Positions 19,534-31,659 are shown, counted from the stretch's first letter. The stretch: 64,000 nt of DNA from Serratia liquefaciens (GCA_012719855.1 JAAXZN010000011.1:59063-123062), one strand, 5' to 3'. Translations and numbers: made by a program. Notes: generated by a model from the letters alone, not told the origin.

Positions 19534-20529
19534 ATGCGTATGCGTAAATGGGGTGTAGGTCTGACAATAATGCTGCTGGCGTCCGGCGCCATGGCGAAAG
19601 ATATCCAACTGCTGAACGTTTCGTACGACCCGACACGCGAGTTCTATCAGGAATATAACACCGCATTCGGTAAATACTGGCAGCAGCAGACCGGCGATAA
19701 AGTGACGGTGCGCCAGTCGCATGGCGGCTCCGGCAAGCAGGCGACCTCGGTGATTAACGGTATTGAAGCCGATGTGGTCACGCTGGCGCTGGCCTATGAC
19801 GTGGACGCAATCGCCGAGCGCGGGCGCATCGATAAAGAATGGATCAAACGCCTGCCGGACAACTCGGCACCTTATACCTCGACCATTGTGTTTTTGGTGC
19901 GTAAAGGCAACCCAAAACAAATTCACGACTGGCCGGATTTGATTAAGCCGGGCGTCTCGGTGATCACCCCGAACCCGAAAACCTCCGGGGGCGCACGCTG
20001 GAACTATCTGGCAGCCTGGGGTTACGCACTGCACCAGAACAATAACGATCAGGCCAAGGCGCAAGAATTCGTTAAAAACCTGTATAAGAACGTCGAAGTG
20101 CTGGATTCCGGCGCACGCGGTTCAACCAATACTTTCGTAGAACGTGGCATCGGTGATGTACTGATCGCCTGGGAAAATGAAGCTTTGCTGGCGGAGAAAG
20201 AGCTGGGTAAAGACAAGTTTGAAATTATCACCCCAAGCGAATCGATCCTGGCGGAGCCGACCGTCTCGGTAGTCGATAAAGTGGTTGATAAGCGCGGTAC
20301 TCGCGATGTGGCGACGGCTTATCTTAAGTATCTGTATACGCCGGAAGGACAAACCATCGCGGCGAAAAATTACTACCGTCCGCGTGACGAAGCTGTGGCG
20401 GCCAAGTTTGCCGAGCAGTTCCCGAAACTGAAGCTGTTCACGGTGGATGATACCTTTGGCGGCTGGACTCAGGCACAGAAAGTGCACTTCGCCACCGGCG
20501 GCGTATTCGACGAGATCAGCAAGCGCTGA
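19534..20529 (+). CDS. sbp: periplasmic sulfate-binding protein
   Basis: 331 residues. Signal peptide (about residues 1-21, ending SGAMA) and mature start [20 protein letters not shown], the hallmark of Sbp/Cys[27 protein letters not shown] and [17 protein letters not shown] surround the sulfate site. It delivers sulfate to the CysTWA ABC transporter encoded elsewhere. In E. coli cdh sits between sbp and tpiA; it is absent here. Confidence 0.97.
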   Translation: MRMRKWGVGLTIMLLASGAMAKDIQLLNVSYDPTREFYQEYNTAFGKYWQQQTGDKVTVRQSHGGSGKQATSVINGIEADVVTLALAYDVDAIAERGRIDKEWIKRLPDNSAPYTSTIVFLVRKGNPKQIHDWPDLIKPGVSVITPNPKTSGGARWNYLAAWGYALHQNNNDQAKAQEFVKNLYKNVEVLDSGARGSTNTFVERGIGDVLIAWENEALLAEKELGKDKFEIITPSESILAEPTVSVVDKVVDKRGTRDVATAYLKYLYTPEGQTIAAKNYYRPRDEAVAAKFAEQFPKLKLFTVDDTFGGWTQAQKVHFATGGVFDEISKR

Positions 20530-20550
20530 TGCCTTGATGACAATAATAAA

Positions 20551-20572
20551 AAACCCCGGCTTGCCGGGGTTT
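20551..20572. terminator. bidirectional terminator between sbp and tpiA
   Basis: CCCCGGC-TT-GCCGGGG flanked by A-run and T-run, symmetrical for both converging genes. Confidence 0.92.
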
Positions 20573-20595
20573 TTTATTTAGCAGCCAGAGAAAAA

Positions 20596-21363
20596 TCAGG
20601 CTTTTTTAGCAGCGGCAGCGGCTTTGACGATCACGGCGAAAGCATCGGCTTTCAGTGATGCGCCGCCAACCAGCGCGCCGTCGATGTCCGGCTGGGTGAA
20701 CAGCTCGGCGGCATTTTTATCGTTCACGGAACCGCCGTACTGGATAATCACTTCTGCAGCTACCGCCGCGTCCTGCTTGGCGATGTGATCGCGGATAAAT
20801 TTGTGTACTGCCTGAGCCTGCGCAGGGGTAGCGGATTTACCGGTACCGATAGCCCAGATTGGCTCATAAGCGATCACTGCGCCTTTGAAGGCTTCTGCAC
20901 CCTGAGTTTTCAGCACGGCGTCGATCTGGCGTGCGCAAACTTCTTCGGTTTTACCCGCTTCGTTTTCTGCGTCGGTTTCACCGATGCACAGCACTGGGAT
21001 CAGGCCGGCTTTTTTCAGCACGGCAAATTTCTCGGCGATCGCCGCATCGGTTTCTTTGTGGTAAGTACGACGCTCGGAGTGGCCGATGATGATGTATTGC
21101 GCACCGATATCTTTCAGCATGTCGGCGGAAACTTCACCGGTGAATGCGCCGGACAGGTTCACGTCTACGTTTTGGGCGCCCAGAGCAATGCGGCTGCCGG
21201 CCAATGCGTGTTTCGCCTGGTCCAGATACATCACAGGCGGTGCGATAGCGACGCCACAACCGTCAACGCTGCTCAGCTCATTGCGCAGAGCGGCGATCAG
21301 TTCGTTAACCATGTGAGTGCTGCCGTTAAGCTTCCAGTTACCCATAACTAATGGATGACGCAT
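20596..21363 (-). CDS. tpiA: triosephosphate isomerase
   Basis: 255 residues, TIM barrel. It interconverts dihydroxyacetone phosphate and glyceraldehyde-3-phosphate. Conserved elements: N-terminal GNWKLNGS with the catalytic lysine, IIGHSERR with the catalytic His near residue 96, and [20 protein letters not shown] with the catalytic Glu near residue 167. [11 protein letters not shown] binds phosphate. Confidence 0.99.
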   Translation of the reverse strand: MRHPLVMGNWKLNGSTHMVNELIAALRNELSSVDGCGVAIAPPVMYLDQAKHALAGSRIALGAQNVDVNLSGAFTGEVSADMLKDIGAQYIIIGHSERRTYHKETDAAIAEKFAVLKKAGLIPVLCIGETDAENEAGKTEEVCARQIDAVLKTQGAEAFKGAVIAYEPIWAIGTGKSATPAQAQAVHKFIRDHIAKQDAAVAAEVIIQYGGSVNDKNAAELFTQPDIDGALVGGASLKADAFAVIVKAAAAAKKA

Positions 21364-21490
21364 GTTTTTTCCTCCAACAAGGGAACGCGAGAGTCGAAAT
21401 AACCACTGCCGGACCGGCAGTTTACCTGCCCAACAGTATAGAGATGATTAAGCGCGAAGGCTTTGCTTTTCGTCATTAAATAGCCTGCTG

Positions 21491-22081
21491 TTACGGCTCG
21501 GATAACGTCAGCTTAACCGGTTCAACAGCGAAAGTTACCCCTTTATCGCCGTTATCTGCCACCACATAGCGGATCGCGCCGACCTGCTGTTGGTAAAAAC
21601 GCGAGCCTTTGCCTTTTTCCAGCAGGTTAGCCACTTTACTCAGGCTTTTTTCCACCGTCAGCGTCGGTTCGAACTGGCGCATCAACGCGGCCATATAGCT
21701 GACGGCAATGGTGCGAGCAGCCTTTTCTTCGCTGCTCTGCTGTAGCGGCAGGTGGGTAATTTGCAGCGTTTTGATTTTTCCGGTGCCTTTTTCCAGCGCG
21801 GTTGAGGCATAGAGATTTTCGTTCAGCTTGCTGGCGGCGCGCGTCAGCAGCGGCGAATCGTCTTCGGCGGTGGCAATAACGCGAAATTCGCCAATCGGCA
21901 GCGTCGGGTTATCGCGATTGTATTTCTCGCGGAATTTTACCACCGTCAGATCAAAGGTTGGCGCTCCGGCCTGCAGGTAAGGCGCGGTAGGCGATGCGTT
22001 GGCGGGGGCATCCGGCGGATCGGCCCAGGCGCTGCCGATACCCAGCAACAGGCAGGCAATGGCGATGGTTTTTTTCAGCAT
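21491..22081 (-). CDS. yiiQ: DUF1454 periplasmic protein YiiQ
   Basis: 196 residues from the ATG at 22081 (MLKKTIAIACLLLGIGSAWA, a clear signal peptide). An in-frame longer reading exists upstream but lacks support. The mature protein matches E. coli YiiQ in APYLQAGAPTFDLTVVKFREKYN, AASKLNENLYASTALEKGT and AIRYVVADNGDKGVTFAVEPVKL. Function unknown; conserved next to tpiA. Confidence 0.92.
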   Translation of the reverse strand: MLKKTIAIACLLLGIGSAWADPPDAPANASPTAPYLQAGAPTFDLTVVKFREKYNRDNPTLPIGEFRVIATAEDDSPLLTRAASKLNENLYASTALEKGTGKIKTLQITHLPLQQSSEEKAARTIAVSYMAALMRQFEPTLTVEKSLSKVANLLEKGKGSRFYQQQVGAIRYVVADNGDKGVTFAVEPVKLTLSEP

Positions 22082-22280
22082 GGTATACACGGCATCAATG
22101 ACAAAGATGGCTCCGATTAAAGCGAGAAGGGAGGAGGGTGTCAAAGATCCCACGCCATTATCGCTTGCTGACAAGAAAGCTGTGCGTTACTCCGCGTAAT
22201 GCAGGGCAGAAATCTTCGCCCGGCAGCGCCTATGTTACACTGCACGGCAGAATATGGGCAGGCAAACAACGCAGGATTCA

Positions 22281-22706
22281 ATGACAATACAACAGTGGTG
22301 CTTCTCGTTTAAAGGCCGAATTGGGCGGCGTGATTTCTGGATTTGGATGGTGCTGTGGGTGCTGCTGATGGCGGTGGCCTTTTCGCTTGCCAGCCGTGAG
22401 CTGGTGGACATCCAAACCATTGCATTCTTTATCGTTGGGCTGCTGTGGCCAACGGCGGCGGTGCTGGTGAAGCGGTTGCACGATCGCAACAAGGCCGGCT
22501 GGTGGGCGTTATTACTGATTGTGGCCTGGCTGCTGGCCGCGGGAAACTGGCAGATGCTGGCGCCGGTTTGGCAGTGGGGCGTGGGGCGTTTTATCCCGAC
22601 GTTGATCATTGTGATGATGATGATCGATTTGGGCGCGTTCGTCGGCACGCCCGAGGACAATCGTTTTGGTCCGCCGGCCAAACCCGTTAAGTTCGGCGCG
22701 GATTGA
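22281..22706 (+). CDS. yiiR: DUF805 inner-membrane protein YiiR
   Basis: 141 residues from the ATG at 22281. The N-terminal QQWCFSFKGRIGRRDFWIW is the DUF805 signature, followed by three to four hydrophobic segments with LWPTAAVLVKRLHDRNKAGWWAL. Matches E. coli YiiR closely. Function unknown. Convergent with fpr, 16 bases apart. Confidence 0.92.
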   Translation: MTIQQWCFSFKGRIGRRDFWIWMVLWVLLMAVAFSLASRELVDIQTIAFFIVGLLWPTAAVLVKRLHDRNKAGWWALLLIVAWLLAAGNWQMLAPVWQWGVGRFIPTLIIVMMMIDLGAFVGTPEDNRFGPPAKPVKFGAD

Positions 22707-22722
22707 AACCCGGGGCTACCCG

Positions 22723-23469
22723 TTACCAGTAGTGTTCGCTGGTGATATGGCCCGGTTTGCGGCGCAGGTGCTTGCGCATTTGGCGCTGATCTTTCAGCGT
22801 TTGCTGGGTATCGCGCACCATTTGCGGGTTGCCGCACAGCATGACGTGGTCAGTTTCGGCATCGAGGGTCAGGCCCACCGCGGCTTCCAGGCGGCCATCC
22901 TCAATCAGTGCCGGCACGCGGCCCGTCAGTGAGCCGGGGACTTCTTCACGGCTGACAATGGTTTGAATGCGCAGTTTGCCGTTGTAACGCTGTTGCAACT
23001 GCTGCATTAGCGGCAGATAGCTGAGATCGCGGGCAAAGCGTGCGGCATGCACCAACACCAGGTTTTTAAAACGCTCCAGGCCTTTGCCTTCCTGCAGAAT
23101 CGACAGGTAAGGGCCAATGGCAGTCCCGGTGGCCAACATCCACAGGGTATCGCACTCCGGCACCTCGTCCAGCACGAAAAATCCGGCGGCCTCTTTGGTC
23201 ACCATCACTTCCGAACCCGGTCGTAGCTGATTGAGCCGCGGGCTCAGTTTGCCTTCCGGTACGGTAACCAGGTAAAACTCCAGATTCGGATCGCTGGGGG
23301 CGTTGACGTAAGAATAGGCGCGCTGCACGCGTTCACCGTCAACTTCCAGCGCCAGCTTGGCAAACTGCCCGGCAATAAAGGGATCTATGGGGGCGTGGAC
23401 GGTAATGCTGAACAATCCGTCGGTCCATTGTTTGACTTGCGTAACCTTGCCATTAACCCAATCAGCCAT
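22723..23469 (-). CDS. fpr: ferredoxin/flavodoxin--NADP+ reductase
   Basis: 248 residues, same length as E. coli Fpr. The FAD-binding RAYSYVNAPSD segment and the NADP-binding WMLATGTAIGPYLSIL are visible, and the C-terminus ends GHITSEHYW with the terminal aromatic. It shuttles electrons between NADPH and flavodoxin or ferredoxin and supports oxidative-stress defence and Fe-S enzyme activation. Unlike E. coli, where it is monocistronic and SoxRS-controlled, it starts only 3 bases after the stop of an upstream regulator gene. Confidence 0.97.
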   Translation of the reverse strand: MADWVNGKVTQVKQWTDGLFSITVHAPIDPFIAGQFAKLALEVDGERVQRAYSYVNAPSDPNLEFYLVTVPEGKLSPRLNQLRPGSEVMVTKEAAGFFVLDEVPECDTLWMLATGTAIGPYLSILQEGKGLERFKNLVLVHAARFARDLSYLPLMQQLQQRYNGKLRIQTIVSREEVPGSLTGRVPALIEDGRLEAAVGLTLDAETDHVMLCGNPQMVRDTQQTLKDQRQMRKHLRRKPGHITSEHYW

Positions 23470-23472
23470 ACT

Positions 23473-24096
23473 CTAAAGCTCCAATGGTCGAATCAAATAA
23501 GCGCAATGTCGTGAGCCGGAAATAGCATGCGCAGTACGCTCTATGCGATAGCCGTGGCCAAACAGGCGGTGAAACAGTTGCAGCTCCGAGTTGCACAGGC
23601 TGCTGCAGGCGGTGGCCGCTACGCCGATGGGGCAGTGGTTTTCCACCAGCAGCACGCCTTGCGGATGCTCAAGCAGTTCGGCCATGTAGCCATCGTGTTG
23701 CCGCAGGCGCACCAACCGGGCGAGTTTGGCCTGATGACAGGTCTCTTCCGACAGCTCTTCGGCATAGCGCTGATAAAGTTTCTCTTCGCGCGCACTGAGC
23801 AACTGTTCAACCGCTTCAGTGCCAAACAGCTGATGGGCGGACTCCAACAACGCCGTCGCCAAAGTATCGTGACCATCGGCGAACCGGCTGTGCCCCTCAT
23901 GGGTCAGCGACCAGTAGCGTGTCGGACGGCCCACCTTGGTGCGCGCTTCCTCGTAACAAACCAGCTCACGTTTTTCCAGGGATTGCAGATGCTGACGGAT
24001 GCCCATGGGGGTGATATCCAAACGCTCGGCCAGCATTTTGGCGGAGTGTGGCCCCAGGGTTTTTAACTGCAATAAAATCAGCTCTGGTGTCTTCAT
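23473..24096 (-). CDS. COG2345-type helix-turn-helix regulator, candidate Fe-S sensor
   Basis: 207 residues. The N-terminal winged helix (residues 1-70) contains LKTLGPHSAKMLAERLDITPMGIRQHLQSLEK and the VGRPTRYWSLT wing, as in the SufR/COG2345 group. The C-terminal part has four cysteines, C155, C164, C168 and C198; C155 and C168 are spaced C-x12-C as in SufR, whose cysteines bind a [4Fe-4S] cluster. It is followed 3 bases later by fpr, and translation is probably coupled. Inference: a redox or Fe-S-responsive regulator of fpr and itself, perhaps of divergent emrD. I do not know a named orthologue. Confidence 0.75.
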   Translation of the reverse strand: MKTPELILLQLKTLGPHSAKMLAERLDITPMGIRQHLQSLEKRELVCYEEARTKVGRPTRYWSLTHEGHSRFADGHDTLATALLESAHQLFGTEAVEQLLSAREEKLYQRYAEELSEETCHQAKLARLVRLRQHDGYMAELLEHPQGVLLVENHCPIGVAATACSSLCNSELQLFHRLFGHGYRIERTAHAISGSRHCAYLIRPLEL

Positions 24097-24392
24097 TGTC
24101 CAAATCCCTATGGTGTTATTTTATTTCAAGATGATGAAAATAATTATCGATTAAATGCTAAAGCTAAACTACTGAAAATTTGCTCTTTTTAACTCTTAAG
24201 CGGTAGACGTACAGTTTAATTTACGAGGCTGGTTGCCTTTGCTGCCACTGTGACGTGGATCAATATCTGCCTGAAACTCGCTAAAAAAATCAGATTTGTT
24301 AGCTTATGCCGCCATAGAGGGCTGCTCGCCGTTCTGGCTGAATGTGGGGCCATACCGGGACGCTGTGACGAGTTAAAACGTTAACGAAGATA
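24097..24392. other. divergent interval between the HTH-fpr operon and emrD
   Basis: 296 bases without a gene; the left part (24115-24200) is very AT-rich, suited to the regulator-fpr promoter. No strong hairpin or recognised operator was found. Confidence 0.4.
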
Positions 24393-25577
24393 ATGAGAAA
24401 AATAGAAAACTTTCACCTGTTGGTGATGCTTACCCTGTTAGTGGCCGTCGGTCAGATGGCACAAACCATTTATGTTCCTGTTATTGCTGACATCGCCAAG
24501 GATTTGTCGGTGCGCTCCGGCGCAGTGCAGCGCGTGATGGCGGCGTATCTGATGACCTACGGGTTCTCGCAGCTGATTTACGGTCCGTTGTCGGACCGCA
24601 TTGGCCGCCGTCCGGTGATCCTGGCCGGGATGATGATCTTTCTGATGGGGGCCCTGGGGGCGCTGTTGTCCAACAGCCTGACGATGCTGGTTGCCGCCAG
24701 CGCCATTCAGGGTATGGGCACCGGCGTGGCGGGGGTGATGGCGCGTACCATGCCGCGTGACCTGTATGCCGGCACCTCGCTGCGGTATGCCAATAGCCTG
24801 CTTAACATGGGCATCCTGGTGAGTCCGCTGCTGGCGCCGATCATCGGCGGGGCTTTGGCGATGGTCTTTGGCTGGCGTGCCTGTTATGCCTTCCTGTTGA
24901 TACTCTGTGCCGGCGTGGCCTTTGCCATGTTCCGCTGGCTGCCGGAAACCCGGCCGCAGCAAACCGAAAAGCGGCGCATGCTGGCAAGTTTCCGCAAGCT
25001 GCTGACTGACGGCACCTTCAGTTGTTATCTGGTCATGCTGATCGGTGCGCTGGCGGGGATCGCCGTCTTTGAAGCCAGCTGTGGCGTGTTGATGGGCGGC
25101 GTGCTGGGCCTGAGTGGCCTGACCGTCAGTCTCCTGTTTATTCTGCCGATCCCGGCGGCGTTCTTTGGTGCCTGGTATGCCGGTCGCGACGGTAAAACCT
25201 TTCACACTCTGGTGTGGCATTCGGTTATCAGCTGCCTGTTGGCGGGGCTGATGATGTGGATACCGGGCTGGTTTGGGGTGATGAACATCTGGACGCTGAT
25301 TGTGCCGGCTGCGCTGTTCTTCTTCGGCGCGGGAATGATGTTCCCGCTGGCCACCACCGGTGCGATGGAGCCGTTTCCCTATCTGGCCGGCGCGGCGGGA
25401 GCATTGGTCGGTGGTATGCAGAATATGGGGTCTGGCCTGGCGACCTGGCTTTCCGCCATGCTGCCGCAAACCGGGCAGTTCAGCCTCGGCCTGCTGATGT
25501 TTGCCATGGCGCTGCTGATATTGCTGTGCTGGTGGCCGCTGTCGAACCGAATGCAGCATCAGGGTCATACCGCATAA
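24393..25577 (+). CDS. emrD: multidrug resistance MFS transporter EmrD
   Basis: 394 residues, 12 predicted membrane segments, Bcr/CflA-type drug:H+ antiporter. It matches E. coli EmrD throughout, for example LLVAVGQMAQTIYVP, the MFS motif A region YGPLSDRIGRRPVI, VMARTMPRDLY and FPLATTGAMEPFPYLAGAAG. E. coli EmrD exports uncouplers such as CCCP and detergents. In E. coli emrD lies elsewhere; here it sits between the fpr operon and glpX. Confidence 0.95.
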   Translation: MRKIENFHLLVMLTLLVAVGQMAQTIYVPVIADIAKDLSVRSGAVQRVMAAYLMTYGFSQLIYGPLSDRIGRRPVILAGMMIFLMGALGALLSNSLTMLVAASAIQGMGTGVAGVMARTMPRDLYAGTSLRYANSLLNMGILVSPLLAPIIGGALAMVFGWRACYAFLLILCAGVAFAMFRWLPETRPQQTEKRRMLASFRKLLTDGTFSCYLVMLIGALAGIAVFEASCGVLMGGVLGLSGLTVSLLFILPIPAAFFGAWYAGRDGKTFHTLVWHSVISCLLAGLMMWIPGWFGVMNIWTLIVPAALFFFGAGMMFPLATTGAMEPFPYLAGAAGALVGGMQNMGSGLATWLSAMLPQTGQFSLGLLMFAMALLILLCWWPLSNRMQHQGHTA

Positions 25578-25582
25578 AACTT

Positions 25583-25754
25583 GCAGGGCGCCAATCGGTG
25601 CCCTCAGGCTGCTGATAAAGCCCGTTATTAGGGAGAGCGTGCCGAAGGGGTCGTAGCGGCTTGCCCGCCGGAGCGCCCCTCGGTGCGCTAGGCCCGGGTA
25701 TCTCGGGTTTACAGACCACTTTGTCATCAAACGCAGGGCGCCAATCGGCGCCCT
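25583..25754. repeat. 22-bp direct repeat flanking a hairpin-rich insert
   Basis: Two 22-base units (25583-25604 and 25733-25754) are in the same orientation and differ at one base. Each folds as AGGGCGCC-AATC-GGCGCCCT (copy 1 has GGT instead of GGC). The 128 bases between them contain further self-complementary stretches, such as CCCGGGTATCTCGGG and GCGGCTTGCCCGCC, and no open reading frame of note. The region separates convergent emrD and glpX. It may be a terminator duplicated by insertion of a small mobile repeat. Confidence 0.65.
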
Positions 25755-25760
25755 GTTTCA

Positions 25761-26771
25761 TTACAGCAGGAATTCGTGCAGCGCCGGGTCTTTGCGGTCC
25801 AGGTAATGGGTCGAACGAATGCGGCGGATAGTGCGCGATTTTCCGCGGATCAGTAGGGTTTCCGTGGTGGCCATATTTCCCTGACGGCTGATACCTTCCA
25901 ACAGATCGCCCTTGGTGATGCCGGTTGCAGAGAAAATCACGTTGTCGTTACGCGCCATTTCATCCAGTACCAACACCTTGCCGGCTTCGATGCCCATCGC
26001 TTTGCAGCGTGCCAGCTCTTCTTCGCCGATACGGCGATTTTCGGCGCTGTCGCCTTTCACCTGATGGCGTGGCAGCAGGCGAGCTTGCATATCGCCGTCC
26101 AATGCGCGGATCACCGCGGCGGAAATCACCCCTTCTGGCGCGCCGCCGATGCCGTACATCACGTCGACTTCGCTGTCCGGCATGCAGGTCAGGATCGAGG
26201 CCGCCACGTCACCGTCAGGAATGGCGAACACTCGAACGCCCAGCTGTTGCATCTGGGCGATAACGCCGTCGTGACGCGGCTTGGCAAGAATGACCACGGT
26301 CAGTTGAGTCAGCGGTTTGCCCAGGCAGGTGGCTACCTTATTCAGATTTTCCGCCAACGGCAGGTTAAGATCGATAGCGCCGCGTGCCGCCGGGCCAACC
26401 ACCAGTTTTTCCATATACATGTCCGGCGCGTGCAGGAAGGTGCCGCGATCGCCAACCGCCAACACCGCCAATGCATTGGGCTGGCCCATGGCGGTCATGC
26501 GAGTACCTTCGATCGGATCGACCGCGATATCCACCGCATCGCCCTGGCCGCTGCCGACCTGCTCGCCGATATACAGCATCGGTGCTTCATCAATCTCGCC
26601 TTCGCCGATCACGATGCGGCCATCGATATCCACTTTGTTGAGCATAATGCGCATTGCGTTGACCGCCGCGCCGTCGGCGGCGTTCTTGTCGCCGCGTCCC
26701 AGCCATTTGTAGCCCGCCAGCGCGGCGGCTTCGGTAACACGGGAAAATTCGATGGCTAATTCACGTTTCAT
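25761..26771 (-). CDS. glpX: class II fructose-1,6-bisphosphatase
   Basis: 336 residues from the ATG at 26771 (MKRELAIEFSRVTEAAALAG), matching E. coli GlpX length; the reading frame is open further upstream but that extension is not family-like. Metal-site motifs: GEGEIDEAPMLYIGE near 57-71, DPIEGTRMTA near 85, and GGAPEGVISAAVI near residue 188. Gluconeogenic enzyme. It follows glpK but a terminator lies between them. Confidence 0.97.
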   Translation of the reverse strand: MKRELAIEFSRVTEAAALAGYKWLGRGDKNAADGAAVNAMRIMLNKVDIDGRIVIGEGEIDEAPMLYIGEQVGSGQGDAVDIAVDPIEGTRMTAMGQPNALAVLAVGDRGTFLHAPDMYMEKLVVGPAARGAIDLNLPLAENLNKVATCLGKPLTQLTVVILAKPRHDGVIAQMQQLGVRVFAIPDGDVAASILTCMPDSEVDVMYGIGGAPEGVISAAVIRALDGDMQARLLPRHQVKGDSAENRRIGEEELARCKAMGIEAGKVLVLDEMARNDNVIFSATGITKGDLLEGISRQGNMATTETLLIRGKSRTIRRIRSTHYLDRKDPALHEFLL

Positions 26772-26851
26772 GGCAAAACCTGTCTGTGAGAAAGGAAGAA
26801 AATATCGGCAAAGTTTATCACAGCGGGCGGCGGCGGGGGCGGGGCAAAAAA

Positions 26852-26877
26852 AACGCGCCGCCCGAAGGCAGCGCGTT
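26852..26877 (-). terminator. terminator between glpK and glpX
   Basis: AACGCGC (26852-26858) pairs with GCGCGTT (26871-26877), with additional inner GC pairs. On the minus strand it is followed by a run of eight T. It would end most glpFK transcripts before glpX. Confidence 0.85.
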
Positions 26878-26901
26878 ATCAGGCTAACAAAGCAAACAGC
26901 G

Positions 26902-29299
<2,398 letters not shown>

Positions 29300-29418
29300 A
29301 ATGTTGTTGTCCTGCAAAACGGCGGTTATAGGTTTATAGGCTCGGAAGGTGTATCGATCCGTCCTAGGGGTACAGTTTTTTTCATCTCGTCCAATTATTA
29401 ATTGAGGACGTGATGTAA

Positions 29419-29438
29419 ATTTATCGTTAACGAACATA
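29419..29438 (-). promoter_or_regulatory. GlpR operator upstream of glpF
   Basis: ATTTATCGTTAACGAACATA: the right half CGAACATA matches the GlpR consensus exactly, and the left half matches in the central TCG. The TCGTTAACGA core is palindromic. It fits glycerol-3-phosphate-responsive repression of glpFK. Confidence 0.7.
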
Positions 29439-29838
29439 AACGAGAAATAGCGAAATCAAAATGTGTGTGCTTCGTCATAAAATTGAGCGAATTCGCGTCG
29501 TTTTGTGTTCTTTCTGCTCCATAAAACTGTGATCTGACCAGTGCTTTTATCCCCGACTGTTAACAAATCAATTTATGACCGAGAGGCATTTTCGGTTTTT
29601 GCTGATGGTGGGGGCAGGAAAATTGCAACAGACTGCGCGATGAGCCGGATGTTGCTAGACAGCCGGGGACAGGCTACTTACAATCGTTTTTATCGAAAGA
29701 AGCGTTTTATCGAGACAGGCGCGTTATTTTCAATAAAAGCGTGTGTCACTTGGCGCGATGCATATTCGCAGCAGTTGCAACCTGAGTTGCGGCCGTTACC
29801 TATAGATGTACGCCTTGCTATCATGAGGGGACTGAAGA
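29439..29838. other. glpF-zapB intergenic region
   Basis: About 400 bases with no convincing gene. A 102-codon frame at 29541-29849 has no family features, runs into zapB and is not called. The left part is AT-rich and likely holds the glpFK promoter with CRP-like half sites (for example TGTGTGTGCTTCGTCA near 29462); the right part must contain the zapB promoter. Confidence 0.45.
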
Positions 29839-30078
29839 ATGTCATTTGAAGTATTTGAGAAATTGGAATCAAAAGTTCAGCAGGCGATCGATACCATCAC
29901 CCTGCTGCAGATGGAAATTGAAGAGCTGAAAGAAAAAAACAATACTCTGTCTCAGGAAGTTCAGGCTGCCTCCGGCAACCAGGAATCGCTGGTACGCGAG
30001 AACCAGCAACTGAAAGAAGAGCAGCACGTATGGCAAGACCGCCTGCGCGCGCTGTTGGGCAAAATGGAAGAAGTCTGA
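29839..30078 (+). CDS. zapB: cell division protein ZapB
   Basis: 79 residues, an almost continuous coiled coil ([20 protein letters not shown], then ELKEKNNTL and [19 protein letters not shown]). ZapB bundles at the septum, binds ZapA and links the Z-ring to MatP on the terminus region. Length and sequence match E. coli ZapB. Ends at a terminator shared with rraA. Confidence 0.97.
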   Translation: MSFEVFEKLESKVQQAIDTITLLQMEIEELKEKNNTLSQEVQAASGNQESLVRENQQLKEEQHVWQDRLRALLGKMEEV

Positions 30079-30100
30079 TTCCGTATTGCACGATCGAAAA

Positions 30101-30117
30101 GGGCGCCTGAGGCGCCC
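30101..30117. terminator. bidirectional terminator between zapB and rraA
   Basis: GGGCGCC-TGA-GGCGCCC flanked by AAAA on the left and TTTTT on the right, symmetrical for both genes. Confidence 0.93.
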
Positions 30118-30134
30118 TTTTTCATGTCTGCAGA

Positions 30135-30626
<492 letters not shown>

Positions 30627-30700
30627 TTACGTCTGTTTGCCGCTGGAATAATCAGTATATCCCTTTATCCGCCCTGTTGGCAAAATCATCAGTTCGATGG

Positions 30701-31618
30701 CTAACTGAGCACCACGCCAATCGCGAACAACACATTGGCCAACAGCGCCGCTTTGACCATATGTTCCAGCATCGGGCGCATGCCGGCCGGCGTTGGATCG
30801 CGTAACACGCGCAGGCCGTGGCGCACCAGTAACGGGATAGCCAGGACAAACAGCCAGCCCCACGGGCTATGCAGGTTAAGCAACGTGAACAAAGCGAAGC
30901 AGGCTACTGCGCCGATCAGCAGTGCCACGTGGTAATAGCGCGCATTCTGTGGGCCAAGACGTACTGCCAGGGTATTTTTGCCGTTGGCGCGGTCGCTTTC
31001 GATATCGCGCAAATTATTGATGTTCAGCACCGCGGTGGCCAGCAGGCCGCAGGCCGTGGCCGGCAACATCACGATACTGTCGAACGCATGGGTTTGCAGG
31101 TAGTAGGTGCCCGCCACGCTCAGCCAGCCGAAGAACACCAGCACCGAAATGTCACCCAGCCCCAGATAGCCATAGGGTTTGGTGCCGACGGTATAGGTAA
31201 TGGCGGCGACGATAGACAGCCCGCCCAGCACCAGGAAGCCCACCACGTCGCTGGGTTGTTCGCAGGCCACGGCGATCAATGAACAGCCGGCAATCGCGAT
31301 CAACACTACCGTCACCACCAGCGCGCGCTTCATTTGTGCCTGAGTGATCATGCCTTTTTGCATGCCGCGCAACGGCCCGATGCGATCTTCTTTGTCGCTG
31401 CCTTTTACCGCATCGCCATAGTCGTTCGCCAGGTTGGAGAGAATTTGCAGCAGACCGGCCGTCAGGAGTGCCAGCAGCGCCACGCCGGGTTTCAGGCTGC
31501 CCTGCCAGGCGGCAATGGCCGAACCGACGACGATCGAGGCAAAGGCCAGCGGCAGAGTGCGCGGTCGTAAACTTTCAAGCCAGGCTCTGGCCGGGGAGGT
31601 GGTAGTTGATGAGCTCAT
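30701..31618 (-). CDS. menA: 1,4-dihydroxy-2-naphthoate octaprenyltransferase
   Basis: 305 residues, UbiA prenyltransferase family with about eight membrane helices. It joins the octaprenyl chain to DHNA in menaquinone synthesis. The two Asp-rich substrate motifs are NDYGDAVKGSDKEDR (near residue 65) and NNLRDIESDRANGKNTLA (near residue 205). Follows hslU after a hairpin. Confidence 0.97.
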   Translation of the reverse strand: MSSSTTTSPARAWLESLRPRTLPLAFASIVVGSAIAAWQGSLKPGVALLALLTAGLLQILSNLANDYGDAVKGSDKEDRIGPLRGMQKGMITQAQMKRALVVTVVLIAIAGCSLIAVACEQPSDVVGFLVLGGLSIVAAITYTVGTKPYGYLGLGDISVLVFFGWLSVAGTYYLQTHAFDSIVMLPATACGLLATAVLNINNLRDIESDRANGKNTLAVRLGPQNARYYHVALLIGAVACFALFTLLNLHSPWGWLFVLAIPLLVRHGLRVLRDPTPAGMRPMLEHMVKAALLANVLFAIGVVLS

Positions 31619-31659
31619 TTTTCGCTTCAGAGTTAGTGGCTGTGTCCGTTAGAAATAAT

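Noticed and set aside
20530..20595. cdh gene expected between sbp and tpiA from E. coli order
   Set aside because: Only a terminator is present; cdh is absent here.
24438..25730. 430-codon open frame antisense to emrD
   Set aside because: Low-complexity His/Arg/Gln translation opposite a membrane protein gene; no membrane segments or motifs.
29541..29849. 102-codon frame in the glpF-zapB interval
   Set aside because: No family features, overlaps the zapB start, and lies where promoters for both neighbours must be.
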